Part shown: piece after piece, positions 54,487 through 62,870 of the stretch
How positions within the stretch are numbered: the first letter of the stretch is position 1
How the letters are laid out: every line of letters begins with the position of its first letter
Source of the DNA: Microbacterium binotii
GTDB lineage: Bacteria > Actinomycetota > Actinomycetes > Actinomycetales > Microbacteriaceae
Direction of reading: 5' to 3'
Length of the DNA stretch: 64,000 nt
Assembly: GCF_021398715.1 (NCBI RefSeq)
Contig: NZ_CP090347.1
Span: 2,418,001-2,482,000, forward strand
Made by a program: the position numbers and the translations under genes
Notes under the pieces: model-generated
The model's database searches: none
What the model was told of the DNA's origin: nothing
Seen by the model: only the letters and a program-made list of their open reading frames with translations

Positions 54487-55401
54487 TCAGCGCGCGGGCC
54501 GCGACCCCCGGTCCGTCCAGCCCCGCGCGGTGAGCGCTGCACGAACTTTGGCGACCGCGATTCCCGGATCCGGTGATAGATGGTGGTCGAGGATGCGGAC
54601 GAGGTGCCATCCCGCATCCCGAATCGCGTCCCAGCGATCCGCGTCGCGGCGGAACTGCGTGACGCTGAACGCGTGTTGACGCCCGTCGTACTCCACGGCA
54701 ACCCGGTAGGCAGGAAACGACTCATCCAGACGCGCGATGGTGCGTCCCTGTGCGTCCCGAAGCGGCAGGTTGAGCTCAGGTTCGGGTAGTCCCGCGCGCA
54801 CCAGCACCAGACGCAACAGCGTCTCCCGCGCGGACTCCGACCCCTCCCGGATGAGTGACAGCGGTTCGCCGAGGACGTCGCCGCGCATCCGCAGTGCCTC
54901 GGTCGTCAGCGCCCGGATGGTGGTGACGGGACGGTCGCGACGCACGAGGTGATCGGCGGCGACGACGAGGTCATCCGTCATCCAGGTTCGGGATGCCTGC
55001 ACCCAGGCTCTCTCGGGAGCCTCAACAGGAAGCCGACCGAGCAGGCGGATGCCGGGGTCCCGCTGCTGCAGACGGTGGCCGTTCACACCGCGGGTCCGCG
55101 GCGGGGAGGCGGGCCGGTGCACCGAGACGTGCACCGCCCGCGCATCGGGCGCCGGAACCGTGGCGCCGTAGAGGGCGAGCGCCGTGGTGTGGCTGAAGAA
55201 CTGCCCCTTCCGCAGACGGGGCAGATACCAATGGCACAGGCGGATGAGCTCGTCGATCTCCGGATGCGGCTCCGGCCGCTCCGCACGCACGCCATGGAAC
55301 GGTGCGATGAACCGGCTCCCTTGGAGAACCCCGCGTCCGATTCCGGCCTCCCGCGCGGATCTATACGAGAAGGCGGATGTCGGGAACGCCGCGTCGGTCA
55401 T
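54487..55401 (-). CDS. AbiEi-like/DUF559 endonuclease-fold protein
   Basis: 304 residues. The N-terminal half resembles the winged-helix AbiEi-type region found ahead of DUF559 in actinobacteria (FSYRSAREAGIGRGVLQGSRFIAPFHGVRA, then FFSHTTALALYG). The C-terminal domain (about 215-300) is DUF559, a Vsr-like PD-(D/E)xK fold: ARLDESFPAYRVAVEYDGRQHAF, FRRDADRWDAI and GWHLVRIL. Asp226, Glu237, His243 and Asp253 are in the places expected for a catalytic site. Arrays of 54-bp palindromes begin 17 bp after its stop and 107 bp before its ATG. Nicking or cutting activity is inference. Confidence 0.82.
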   Translation of the reverse strand: MTDAAFPTSAFSYRSAREAGIGRGVLQGSRFIAPFHGVRAERPEPHPEIDELIRLCHWYLPRLRKGQFFSHTTALALYGATVPAPDARAVHVSVHRPASPPRTRGVNGHRLQQRDPGIRLLGRLPVEAPERAWVQASRTWMTDDLVVAADHLVRRDRPVTTIRALTTEALRMRGDVLGEPLSLIREGSESARETLLRLVLVRAGLPEPELNLPLRDAQGRTIARLDESFPAYRVAVEYDGRQHAFSVTQFRRDADRWDAIRDAGWHLVRILDHHLSPDPGIAVAKVRAALTARGWTDRGSRPAR

Positions 55402-55508
55402 CCGCAGATCCCATCACGGCAACGCACCGTGTCTCCCCCCGCTCGCGCGCATCGTCGGCGACCCGCCGAACTCACGCACTTGGGGAGGGCCCGTCTTGCC
55501 GACGGCCA

Positions 55509-55718
55509 CGGGTCTCAGTCGTTCACGCTCGAGAGGCGCTGAAAGTGAACCAGTGAGCCAAGCACCCGAGGCCCCCGCACTCGCGTCTCACCGGTTCACG
55601 CTCAACGCCCCGAAACGGTGAACAATCGAGACACGGAGCAAGAGCGCCACCAAGCACCCGCATCCGTGTCTCACCGGTTCACGCCCGACGCCTAGCGACG
55701 GTGAACAACTGAGACACG
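55509..55718. repeat. 54-bp palindrome group C (three units) in a 376-bp gene-free gap
   Basis: Units 55509-55562 (left box CGGGTCTCA, decayed right box TGAGCCAAG), 55582-55635 and 55665-55718 (the most regular copy, with CGTGTCTCA, TTCAC, GTGAA and TGAGACACG all intact). Start-to-start distances are 73 and 83 bp. A lone left box CGTGTCTCC at 55428 may mark a lost unit. The rest of the gap (55402-55508 and 55719-55777) shows no gene and no clear promoter. Confidence 0.88.
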
Positions 55719-55777
55719 GAGTGGAGCGCCGAGCCCACGCCGCGGGGGGCGCTCATCGCAAGCGCGACGGCGAAGAC

Positions 55778-56890
55778 TCACGCGAAGCCGTCGCTGATGA
55801 GGTCGATCAACTCCTCGCGCTCCTCGACCGGCAGGAAGACGCCCGCGGCGGCGTTGATCTGGAACGTCTCGAGGTCGTCGAGGCCGTAGTCGAAGGCCTC
55901 CGCGAGCAGCGCCAGCTCGCGCGTGAGCGATGTGCGACTCTGCGTGCGGTTGTCGACGTTCACGGTCACCGCGAAACCCAGCTGGTACAGCAGGTCGAAG
56001 GGGTGATCCGCCATCTCGTTGCCCCACGCGGCGATCGCGCCGGTCTGCAGGTTGGAGCTCGGCGAGAGTTCCAGCGGGATCTCGCGGTCGCGCACCCAGC
56101 GCGCCAGATCGCCGAAGACGACCTCGACGACGTCACCCTCGCGCGAGACGACCTCGAGGTCCTGCGCGATGCGCACGCCGTGGCCGAGACGCAGTGCGCG
56201 GCCGTCCAGCAGGGCCGAACGGATCGAGTCGAGTCCCGCCGCCTCGCCGGCGTGGACGGTGACCGGGAAGAACTGCGCGGCGAGGTAATCGAAGGCGGCA
56301 CGGTGACGCGACGGCAGGAAGCCGTCTTCGGGGCCCGCGATGTCGAAGCCCACCGCCCCGCGATCGCGGAAGGCGACGGCGAGCTTGGCGATCTCCAGCG
56401 AACGGTCGGTGTGGCGCATCGCGGTGATGAGCTGCCCGACGCGGATGTCGTGTCCGGCATCCGCCGCCGCATCCTCGCCCTCCTCGATGCCCTCCTGCAC
56501 CGCTTCGACGACCTCTTCGAGGGAGAGCCCGCCGGACAGGTGCTGCTCGGGAGCCCAGCGCACCTCGCCGTAGATGACGCCGTCGGCGGCCAGATCCTCG
56601 ACGAACTCGCGGGAGATCCGCGTCAGGTTCTCGCGCGTCTGCATGACCGATGTCGTGAGGTCGAAGGTCTTCAGGTACTCGACGAGCGAGCCCGAGTCGC
56701 TCGTCTCGGCGAACCAGTCGGCGAGGTCGTCACCGTCGCTCTCGGGCACGGGAAGACCCGCGGCGTCGGCGAGCTCGACGATCGTGTCGGGACGCACAGC
56801 ACCGTCGAGGTGGTCGTGCAGGGAGATCTTCGGCAGGCTCCGCAGCGACACTCCGTCGAGGGTGGCGTCGCCGTGCTGGTCGATGGGCAT
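55778..56890 (-). CDS. add: Adenosine deaminase
   Basis: 370 residues. Deaminates adenosine and deoxyadenosine. The zinc site begins with SLRSLPKISLHDHLDGAVRP (HxH), then FPVTVHAGEAAGLDSIRSAL, the LRLGHGVRIAQD segment and PLELSPSSNLQTGA with the metal-ligand Asp region VTVNVDNRTQSRTSLTREL. ATG 56890 has GAGGAG upstream. Last gene of the minus-strand nucleoside salvage run, 30 bp after deoA. Confidence 0.96.
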   Translation of the reverse strand: MPIDQHGDATLDGVSLRSLPKISLHDHLDGAVRPDTIVELADAAGLPVPESDGDDLADWFAETSDSGSLVEYLKTFDLTTSVMQTRENLTRISREFVEDLAADGVIYGEVRWAPEQHLSGGLSLEEVVEAVQEGIEEGEDAAADAGHDIRVGQLITAMRHTDRSLEIAKLAVAFRDRGAVGFDIAGPEDGFLPSRHRAAFDYLAAQFFPVTVHAGEAAGLDSIRSALLDGRALRLGHGVRIAQDLEVVSREGDVVEVVFGDLARWVRDREIPLELSPSSNLQTGAIAAWGNEMADHPFDLLYQLGFAVTVNVDNRTQSRTSLTRELALLAEAFDYGLDDLETFQINAAAGVFLPVEEREELIDLISDGFA

Positions 56891-56920
56891 AAGGGGTGCT
56901 CCTCGCGGATCGCGGTGGAC

Positions 56921-58213
56921 TCAGGCGGTGATGCGTTCGGCGACGCGGGCGGATGCGGTCGGTGCCGCATCGCCGATCTCCCATGCCCCCTCGAGCGCCT
57001 CCAGGGCGCGCGGGAAGCGGGCAGCATCCTCCGCCGACAGGGTGAACAGCGGGTGACCAGCCTCCACGCGTTCCCCGAGCTGCGCATGCAGGTCGATGCC
57101 CGCCGCGTGCACGACGGCGTCCTGCGGACGCGCGCGCCCGGCGCCCAGCCGCCACGCGGCGATGCCGAACGGCAGCGCCTCCAGGCGCGTCACGACGCCC
57201 GAGCTCGGCGCCAGCACGGTGTGCGTCTCCCGGGCCGCCGGCAGCGCCGCATCCGGGTCGCCGTCCTGCGCGACGATCATGCGGCGCCAGACATCCATCG
57301 CTCGCCCGTCCTTCAGCGCCGCTTCGACATCCGCGTCGGGCTGGCCGGCCAGCGCCAGCATCTCGCGGGCGAGGGCGACCGTCAGCTCCACGACGTCGGC
57401 GGGGCCGCCGCCGGCGAGCACCTCGACCGACTCGCGCACCTCGTTCGCATTGCCGATCGCCCGGCCCAGCGGGCTGTTCATGTCGGTGAGCAGCGCGGTC
57501 GTCGCGACGCCCGAGTCATTGCCGAGCGCCACCATCGTGCGGGCCAGCTCGCGAGCCTTGTCGATGTCCTGCATGAAGGCGCCCGAACCGAACTTCACGT
57601 CGAGAACGAGGGATGCGGTGCCCTCAGCGATCTTCTTCGACATGATGCTCGACGCGATCAACGGGATGGCCTCGACCGTCCCGGTCACATCGCGCAGCGC
57701 GTACAGACGCTTGTCGGCCGGCGCGAGCCCCGAGCCTGCGGCGCAGATGACGGCGCCGACATCGTCCAACTGCGCGAACATCTCGTCGTTGGACAGGGCC
57801 GCCCGCCATCCAGGGATCGACTCGAGCTTGTCGAGCGTGCCTCCCGTGTGGCCGAGACCGCGTCCCGAGAGCTGAGGCACGGCGACGCCGAAGGCCGCCA
57901 CCAGCGGCGCCAGCGGAAGCGTGATCTTGTCCCCCACGCCGCCGGTGGAGTGCTTGTCGACCGTGGTCTTGGACAGCGCGGTGAAGCTCATCCGCTCACC
58001 CGAGGCGATCATGGCGTCGGTCATCACGCGGATCTCGTCACGGCTCATGCCGTTGAGCAGCACCGCCATGGCGAACGCCGACATCTGCGCGTCCGTCACA
58101 TACTCGCGCGTGTACGCATCGATCATCCACCGGAGCGCGGGCTCATCGACGGAGCCCCCGTCGCGCTTGGCGCGGATCACATCGACGGCGTCGAACGGCT
58201 CGACGGCGCTCAT
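56921..58213 (-). CDS. deoA: Thymidine/pyrimidine nucleoside phosphorylase
   Basis: 430 residues. Splits thymidine or uridine with phosphate to base and (deoxy)ribose-1-phosphate. DVIRAKRDGGSVDEPALRWMIDAYT opens the family. SKTTVDKHSTGGVGDKITLPLAPLVAAFGVAVPQLSGRGLGHTGGTLDKLESIPG is the phosphate-binding signature, and SIMSKKIAEGTASLVLDVKFGSGAFM follows. The ATG at 58213 overlaps the cdd stop (ATGA), so the two are translated together. Confidence 0.97.
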   Translation of the reverse strand: MSAVEPFDAVDVIRAKRDGGSVDEPALRWMIDAYTREYVTDAQMSAFAMAVLLNGMSRDEIRVMTDAMIASGERMSFTALSKTTVDKHSTGGVGDKITLPLAPLVAAFGVAVPQLSGRGLGHTGGTLDKLESIPGWRAALSNDEMFAQLDDVGAVICAAGSGLAPADKRLYALRDVTGTVEAIPLIASSIMSKKIAEGTASLVLDVKFGSGAFMQDIDKARELARTMVALGNDSGVATTALLTDMNSPLGRAIGNANEVRESVEVLAGGGPADVVELTVALAREMLALAGQPDADVEAALKDGRAMDVWRRMIVAQDGDPDAALPAARETHTVLAPSSGVVTRLEALPFGIAAWRLGAGRARPQDAVVHAAGIDLHAQLGERVEAGHPLFTLSAEDAARFPRALEALEGAWEIGDAAPTASARVAERITA

Positions 58214-58611
58214 CGGCGGTACTCCTCGAGATCACGGGGACCGAACGCGTCGGGGAGCACCTCGTCGATCGTGCGGATGCCCGACACGGTCTCCAGCAGC
58301 ATCCCGGGCAGCGCGAACTCGTTCAGCAGCTGGCGGCAGCGCCCGCACGGCATGATCGTCTGTCCGTCGCCGTTCACGCACACGAAGGCCACCAGCTGGC
58401 CGCCGCCGGTCATGTTCAGCTCCGAGACCAGGCCGCATTCCGCGCACAGCCCGACGCCGTAGGACGCGTTCTCGACGTTGCACCCCGAGACGATCCGCCC
58501 GTCGGTGACGAGGGCGGCGGCTCCCACCTTGTATCGGGAGTAGGGCGCGTAGGCGCGCTGCATGGCCTCGGTCGCGGCGGTGCGCAGCTCGTCCCAGTCG
58601 ATGTCGGTCAC
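58210..58611 (-). CDS. cdd: Cytidine deaminase
   Basis: 133 residues, the compact tetrameric type. AYAPYSRYKVGAAALVTDGRIVSGCNVENASYGVGLCAE holds the first zinc Cys and catalytic Glu, and MPCGRCRQLLNEFA gives the other two zinc Cys. It turns cytidine to uridine for DeoA. The GTG at 58611 is preceded by AAAGGACACC. It lies between the permease genes and deoA in one run. Confidence 0.97.
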   Translation of the reverse strand: MTDIDWDELRTAATEAMQRAYAPYSRYKVGAAALVTDGRIVSGCNVENASYGVGLCAECGLVSELNMTGGGQLVAFVCVNGDGQTIMPCGRCRQLLNEFALPGMLLETVSGIRTIDEVLPDAFGPRDLEEYRR

Positions 58612-58641
58612 GGTGTCCTTTCGAGGAAGCGGATGCGGGCG

Positions 58642-59946
58642 TCAGCCCTTGATGTACGGTTTTCCGGCGGCGGCGGGGCCCCGGATCTGCCCGGCGAACC
58701 CTGCGACGGCGAGGATCGTCACGACGTAGGGCAGCATGAGCATGAACTCGCTGGGGATCGGCGTCTTGAGCACCGTGAGCAGGTTCTGCAGGTTCGTCGC
58801 GAACCCGAACAGCAGCGCCGCGAGCGTGGCGCGGATCGGATCCCACCGGCCGAAGATGACGGCGGCGAGGGCGATGAAGCCGAGGCCCGCGGTCATGTCC
58901 TTGCCGAACTGCGGCACGGAGACGAGCGTGAAGTAGGCGCCGCCGATGCCCGCGATGGCTCCCGCGAGAGAGACGTTCCAGAACCGCGAGGCGTTGACCT
59001 TGATGCCCACGGTGTCGGCGGCCTGCGGATGCTCGCCGACGGCCCGCAGACGCAGGCCCCACCGGGTGCGGTACAGGCCCCAGGCGACGAGGGCGACCGT
59101 GATGAACATCAGGTACACGATGAACGTCTGGTTGAACAGGACCGGTCCGATCACGGGGATCTCGCTCAGCCCCGGGATCTGCAGGCGGGTGAAGCGCTCG
59201 GGGCGGTTCAGCTGGTTCTCATTCGGTGCCAGCAGGGCGCCGTAGAGGAATCCCGTCAGACCCGTGACGAGCACGTTGAGCACGACACCGACGATCACCT
59301 GGTCCACGAGGTACTTGATCGCGAACGCGGCCAGCACGAAGGAGACCAGAACGCCACCGATCATCGCTCCGATGAGCCCGATGAACGGGTTGCCCGTGAT
59401 GCTCGACAGGAGCGCCGCGGAGAAGGCCCCGAGCAGCAGCTGACCCTCGATGGCGACGTTGACCACGCCGACACGCTCGCCGATCACGCCGCCGAGGGCG
59501 CCGAAGACCAGCGGAACCGACAGCGACACGGCGCCGAAGAGGAGGCTGGGAACGGGGACGAGCCCGTCGGCTCCGGCCCAGACGAGGAACGCGAAGACAC
59601 CGAGGACACTGAACGCGATGGTCAGCCAGAGGGGCTGACGGCGATACGACCAGGCGAGCCAGAAGGCGACGAGGGTCAGCACCACCAGCACGGCCCACAC
59701 CAGCCACGAGGTCACGGCCGTGGGCACGCCCACATCCGCGAGCGCGAGCGCCTGCGAGGGGTCGCCGAGGCGGAACGACGACGTGCCGTCCCTCGGGGAG
59801 AGACCGAACAGCGCGGCCAGAAGGGCGACGACCGCGGCCAGCACGATGGGGGCCTTGAAATGGCGTTGCTTGACGACCGCGAGGTGGATGGTGCCGTCAC
59901 TCTGCTCGAGCTGCGCGGGGGCGTTGTCGTGGATCGGAGCGCTCAC
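58642..59946 (-). CDS. Nucleoside ABC importer permease 2 (BmpA/PnrA-type system)
   Basis: 434 residues, about 10 spans. GALGGVIGERVGVVNVAIEGQLLLGAFSAAL is the EAA-like signature of branched-chain/monosaccharide permeases (BPD_transp_2), and TRWGLRLRAVGEHPQAADTVGIKV is the cytoplasmic coupling loop. An N-terminal extension of about 130 residues with extra spans is longer than in many relatives. The GTG at 59946 overlaps the stop of the first permease (GTGA). Confidence 0.93.
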   Translation of the reverse strand: MSAPIHDNAPAQLEQSDGTIHLAVVKQRHFKAPIVLAAVVALLAALFGLSPRDGTSSFRLGDPSQALALADVGVPTAVTSWLVWAVLVVLTLVAFWLAWSYRRQPLWLTIAFSVLGVFAFLVWAGADGLVPVPSLLFGAVSLSVPLVFGALGGVIGERVGVVNVAIEGQLLLGAFSAALLSSITGNPFIGLIGAMIGGVLVSFVLAAFAIKYLVDQVIVGVVLNVLVTGLTGFLYGALLAPNENQLNRPERFTRLQIPGLSEIPVIGPVLFNQTFIVYLMFITVALVAWGLYRTRWGLRLRAVGEHPQAADTVGIKVNASRFWNVSLAGAIAGIGGAYFTLVSVPQFGKDMTAGLGFIALAAVIFGRWDPIRATLAALLFGFATNLQNLLTVLKTPIPSEFMLMLPYVVTILAVAGFAGQIRGPAAAGKPYIKG

Positions 59947-61256
59947 GCGGCCACCGCCTTCTTCGCGGCCTTGGCTCGTGCCTTGGCGGCCTTCTCGGCA
60001 TCGGACTTGGGCAGGAAGAACACCGCGCGCAGCAGGGGCGGCGCCGCGATGAAGAGCACGATGAGGGACTGGACGACGAGCACGATGTCGACCGGGATGC
60101 CCTGCGCCTGCATCGAGAAGGATCCCGCCTTCAGGGCGCCGAACAGGATGCCCGCGGCGAACGTCCCCCACGCGCGGCTGCGGCCGAGCAGAGCGACCGT
60201 GATCGCGTCGAAGCCGATGCCGGCGTCGATCGTGGCACCGAAGCCGGTGGTCACCGTTCCCTGGATCTGGTTCATCGCCGCGAGCCCTGCGAGGCCGCCC
60301 GCGAACAGCATCGCGTAGATGTAGAGGCGGTCGACGCTCATGCCCGCAGCACGCGCAGCGTGCGGGTTCTCTCCCACCGCGCGCAGACGCAGGCCGAGGC
60401 TGGAGCGCTCGATGAGCCACCAGACGAACACGGTCGCGGCGATCACGACGACGAAGCCCCAGTTGAGCTGCGGGAACTGCGGCCCCAGCAGGTCGGGGAA
60501 CTGCGCCGACTCCGGCGTGGGCTTCGTGATGGGCTGGTTGGTGCCCTCCATCTGGAGCAGCCCCGGCGTGCGCAGCATCCACAGCAGCAGGTAGTACGCC
60601 ACGTAGTTGAGCATGATCGTGAGGATCACCTCGTGCGCACCCGTGCGCGCCTTCAGCAGGCCCACGAGGCCACCCCACAGCGCACCGCCGACGATGCCGG
60701 CGACCAGCGTGATGGGCAGGTGCAGCCACAGCGGCAGGTCGAGGTTGAAGGCGAACAGCCCCGCGAACATGGCCGCGATGAGCATCTGACCACGGGCACC
60801 GATGTTGAACAGTCCTGCGCGGAAGGCGAGCGCGACGCCCAGGCCTGCGGCGATGAGCGGAGTGGCGAAGCCGAGCGCGTTCGTCAGCGGCCGGATCTGC
60901 GCGGCGAAGTCGGCGCCGCGTGCGTTGAAGATCGCCCCGCGGAAGAGCGCCTCATAGCCGTTGTAGACGGCCTGCCAGATGGCCACGAAGGTGTCGCCGG
61001 GGCGTGCGAAGAAGTAGCCGGATGCGGCCTGCACGTTCTCGTTGGTGACGGCGATGAGAATGCCGCCCACGATCATCGCGAGCACGATCGCGAGCAGGGT
61101 CGTCACCGCGCTTCCGCGCATCAGCTCGCGCAGGAAGATGCCGGAGCGCGTCGGCGGGATCTCCTCGCCGGTCAGCGGCCCCGTTGCGCGGGGGAGCTCG
61201 GCGTCGCCGTCGCTCTTGCGTGCGCCTCCGTCGCTCGTGGGCGTCGAACCGCTCAT
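59943..61256 (-). CDS. Nucleoside ABC importer permease 1
   Basis: 437 residues, about nine spans after a charged N-terminus of about 45 residues. ALAFRAGLFNIGARGQMLIAAMFAG is the permease signature, AHEVILTIMLNYVAYYLLLWML follows, and RSSLGLRLRAVGENPHAARAAGMSV is the loop that meets the ATPase. The C-terminus is Lys/Ala-rich (DAEKAAKARAKAAKK). ATG 61256 overlaps the ATPase stop. Pairs like this import purine and pyrimidine nucleosides, which fits the salvage enzymes downstream. Confidence 0.93.
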   Translation of the reverse strand: MSGSTPTSDGGARKSDGDAELPRATGPLTGEEIPPTRSGIFLRELMRGSAVTTLLAIVLAMIVGGILIAVTNENVQAASGYFFARPGDTFVAIWQAVYNGYEALFRGAIFNARGADFAAQIRPLTNALGFATPLIAAGLGVALAFRAGLFNIGARGQMLIAAMFAGLFAFNLDLPLWLHLPITLVAGIVGGALWGGLVGLLKARTGAHEVILTIMLNYVAYYLLLWMLRTPGLLQMEGTNQPITKPTPESAQFPDLLGPQFPQLNWGFVVVIAATVFVWWLIERSSLGLRLRAVGENPHAARAAGMSVDRLYIYAMLFAGGLAGLAAMNQIQGTVTTGFGATIDAGIGFDAITVALLGRSRAWGTFAAGILFGALKAGSFSMQAQGIPVDIVLVVQSLIVLFIAAPPLLRAVFFLPKSDAEKAAKARAKAAKKAVAA

Positions 61257-62767
61257 GCGGCCACCTCCGGGTCGGTTGCGCCGGCCATCATGAGGCCGAG
61301 GGTGTCTCGGGACGTGTCGCCGGGCACGATGCCGACGATGGTGCCGCGGTACATGACGGCGATGCGGTCGGCGAGGGCGCTGACCTCGTCGAGCTCGGTC
61401 GAGACCACGACGATCGGGATGCCCGCATCCCGTGTCTCGATGATGCGTTTGTGGATGAACTCGATGGAGCCGACGTCGACACCGCGGGTGGGCTGCGCTA
61501 CGACCAGCAGGCGCAGGTCGCGGCTCATCTCGCGCGCGATGACCACCTTCTGCTGGTTTCCGCCCGACAGCGTGCCCGCGGGGGTCTCCGGGCCGCGGGT
61601 GCGGATGTCGTACTCCTGGATGCGGTCGCGCGCGAACGCGTCCAGTGCGCGGCGGCGCAGCGTGCCGCCGCGCGCGAAGGCGGGGTCGGAGGAGCGGTCG
61701 AGCACGAGGTTCTCGGCGACGGAGAACCCGCCGACCAGGCCGTCCTCCTTGCGGTCCTCCGGCACGAACCCGACACCCTCGTCGAGGATCGCTCGCACGC
61801 TCTTGCCGACGAGCTCGGTGCCGTCGAGGCTGATCGAGCCCTCGACACGCGCCGCGAGTCCGACGATCGCCTCGACGAGCTCGGTCTGGCCATTGCCCTG
61901 GACGCCGGCGACCGCGAGAACCTCTCCGGGGCGCACGTCGAAATCGACGCCGTCGACGACGATCGCACCGGTGGAGGTGAGAACACGCAGCCCGCTGACC
62001 TTCAGGCCGCCCTCGCCGAGCGTCGGCGGCTCCTTCTGGACGGTGAGCTCGACGGCACGCCCGACCATGAGGGAGGCGAGCTCGGTGTTGGTGGCGGTCG
62101 GCGACGCTTCGCCGACGACCTTGCCGAGCCGGATGACGGTGATGCGGTCCGCGACCTCGCGGACCTCGCGCAGCTTGTGCGTGATGAAGACGATGGAGGT
62201 GCCCTCGTCGCGCAGCTGGCGCATGATCGCCATGAGCTCGTCGGTCTCCTGCGGCGTCAGCACCGCAGTGGGCTCGTCGAAGACGAGGACCTTCGCGTCG
62301 CGCGAGAGCGCCTTGATGATCTCGACGCGTTGCTGCACGCCGACGGGGAGATCCCCCACGAGAGCGTCGGGGTCGATCTCGAACCCGAAGCGCTGCGCGA
62401 CCTCGCGTACGTGCGTACGGGCGGCGTTCAGGTCGAGGCGTCCGAGGGCCTTCGTGCTCTCGTGCCCGAGCATGACGTTCTCGGCGACGGTGAAGACGGG
62501 GATGAGCATGAAGTGCTGGTGGACCATGCCGATGCCCGCGGCCATGGCGTCGCCGGGGCCGCGGAAGTTCTGGACGACGTCGTCCAGGAGGATCTCGCCC
62601 TCGTCGGCGCGATACAGGCCGTACAGCACGTTCATGAGGGTCGACTTGCCTGCGCCGTTCTCCCCCAGCAACGCATGGATCTCGCCGGGGCGGACCACCA
62701 GATCGATGTGGTCGTTGGCGACGAGGCTGCCGAATCTCTTGGTGATCCCGCGGAGCTCGAGCTTCAT
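61253..62767 (-). CDS. Nucleoside ABC importer ATPase with two ABC domains
   Basis: 504 residues. The first ABC domain has Walker A LLGENGAGKSTLMNVLYGL and Walker B VLVFDEPTAVLTPQE. The second has a degenerate Walker A, VAGVQGNGQTELVEAI, lacking the Lys, but a full LSGGNQQKVVIAREM signature. This asymmetry is normal in the RbsA/YufO family, so it is not damage. The ATG at 62767 lies 12 bases after the start of a TAGGGT box, so the ATPase and permease genes seem to have their own leaderless promoter behind the terminator of the lipoprotein gene. Confidence 0.95.
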   Translation of the reverse strand: MKLELRGITKRFGSLVANDHIDLVVRPGEIHALLGENGAGKSTLMNVLYGLYRADEGEILLDDVVQNFRGPGDAMAAGIGMVHQHFMLIPVFTVAENVMLGHESTKALGRLDLNAARTHVREVAQRFGFEIDPDALVGDLPVGVQQRVEIIKALSRDAKVLVFDEPTAVLTPQETDELMAIMRQLRDEGTSIVFITHKLREVREVADRITVIRLGKVVGEASPTATNTELASLMVGRAVELTVQKEPPTLGEGGLKVSGLRVLTSTGAIVVDGVDFDVRPGEVLAVAGVQGNGQTELVEAIVGLAARVEGSISLDGTELVGKSVRAILDEGVGFVPEDRKEDGLVGGFSVAENLVLDRSSDPAFARGGTLRRRALDAFARDRIQEYDIRTRGPETPAGTLSGGNQQKVVIAREMSRDLRLLVVAQPTRGVDVGSIEFIHKRIIETRDAGIPIVVVSTELDEVSALADRIAVMYRGTIVGIVPGDTSRDTLGLMMAGATDPEVAA

Positions 62768-62773
62768 AGATGC

Positions 62774-62802
62774 ACCCTACCTGGGTAGAAAATGCCTGTC
62801 GA
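62774..62802 (-). promoter_or_regulatory. Promoter of the nucleoside ABC transporter genes
   Basis: On the minus strand a -35 TCGACA (62797-62802) and a -10 TAGGGT (62774-62779) are 17 bp apart. The -10 starts 12 bases before the ATG, predicting a leaderless mRNA. This is the best two-box promoter in the window. Confidence 0.6.
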
Positions 62803-62819
62803 AAGGCGTCGGAACGGGA

Positions 62820-62855
62820 CTCGGGGCGAGCGGCTGGAAAGCCACTCGCCCCGAG
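62820..62855 (-). terminator. Hairpin after the BmpA-type lipoprotein gene
   Basis: Perfect 11-bp arms CTCGGGGCGAG (62820-62830) and 62845-62855, extended inside by GGCT/AGCC around GGAA. It follows the lipoprotein stop codon by about 15 bases. It probably ends or reduces transcription, so that binding protein exceeds transporter. Confidence 0.75.
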
Positions 62856-62870
62856 GTGGTGCGGTTCAGA

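Noticed and set aside
54270..55718. CRISPR array
   Set aside because: Repeats diverge in their centres, are full-length palindromes, spacers are only 18-29 nt and similar to each other, and no cas gene is near.
55721..58462. A 913-codon open frame on the plus strand, opposite add, deoA and cdd
   Set aside because: It is antisense to three genes with complete family motifs, has Arg/Glu/Val-rich low-information sequence and no domain. High-GC shadow frame.
61253..62767. Damaged second ATP-binding site in the nucleoside ABC ATPase
   Set aside because: Loss of the Walker A lysine in one half is normal for this two-domain sugar/nucleoside ATPase family.
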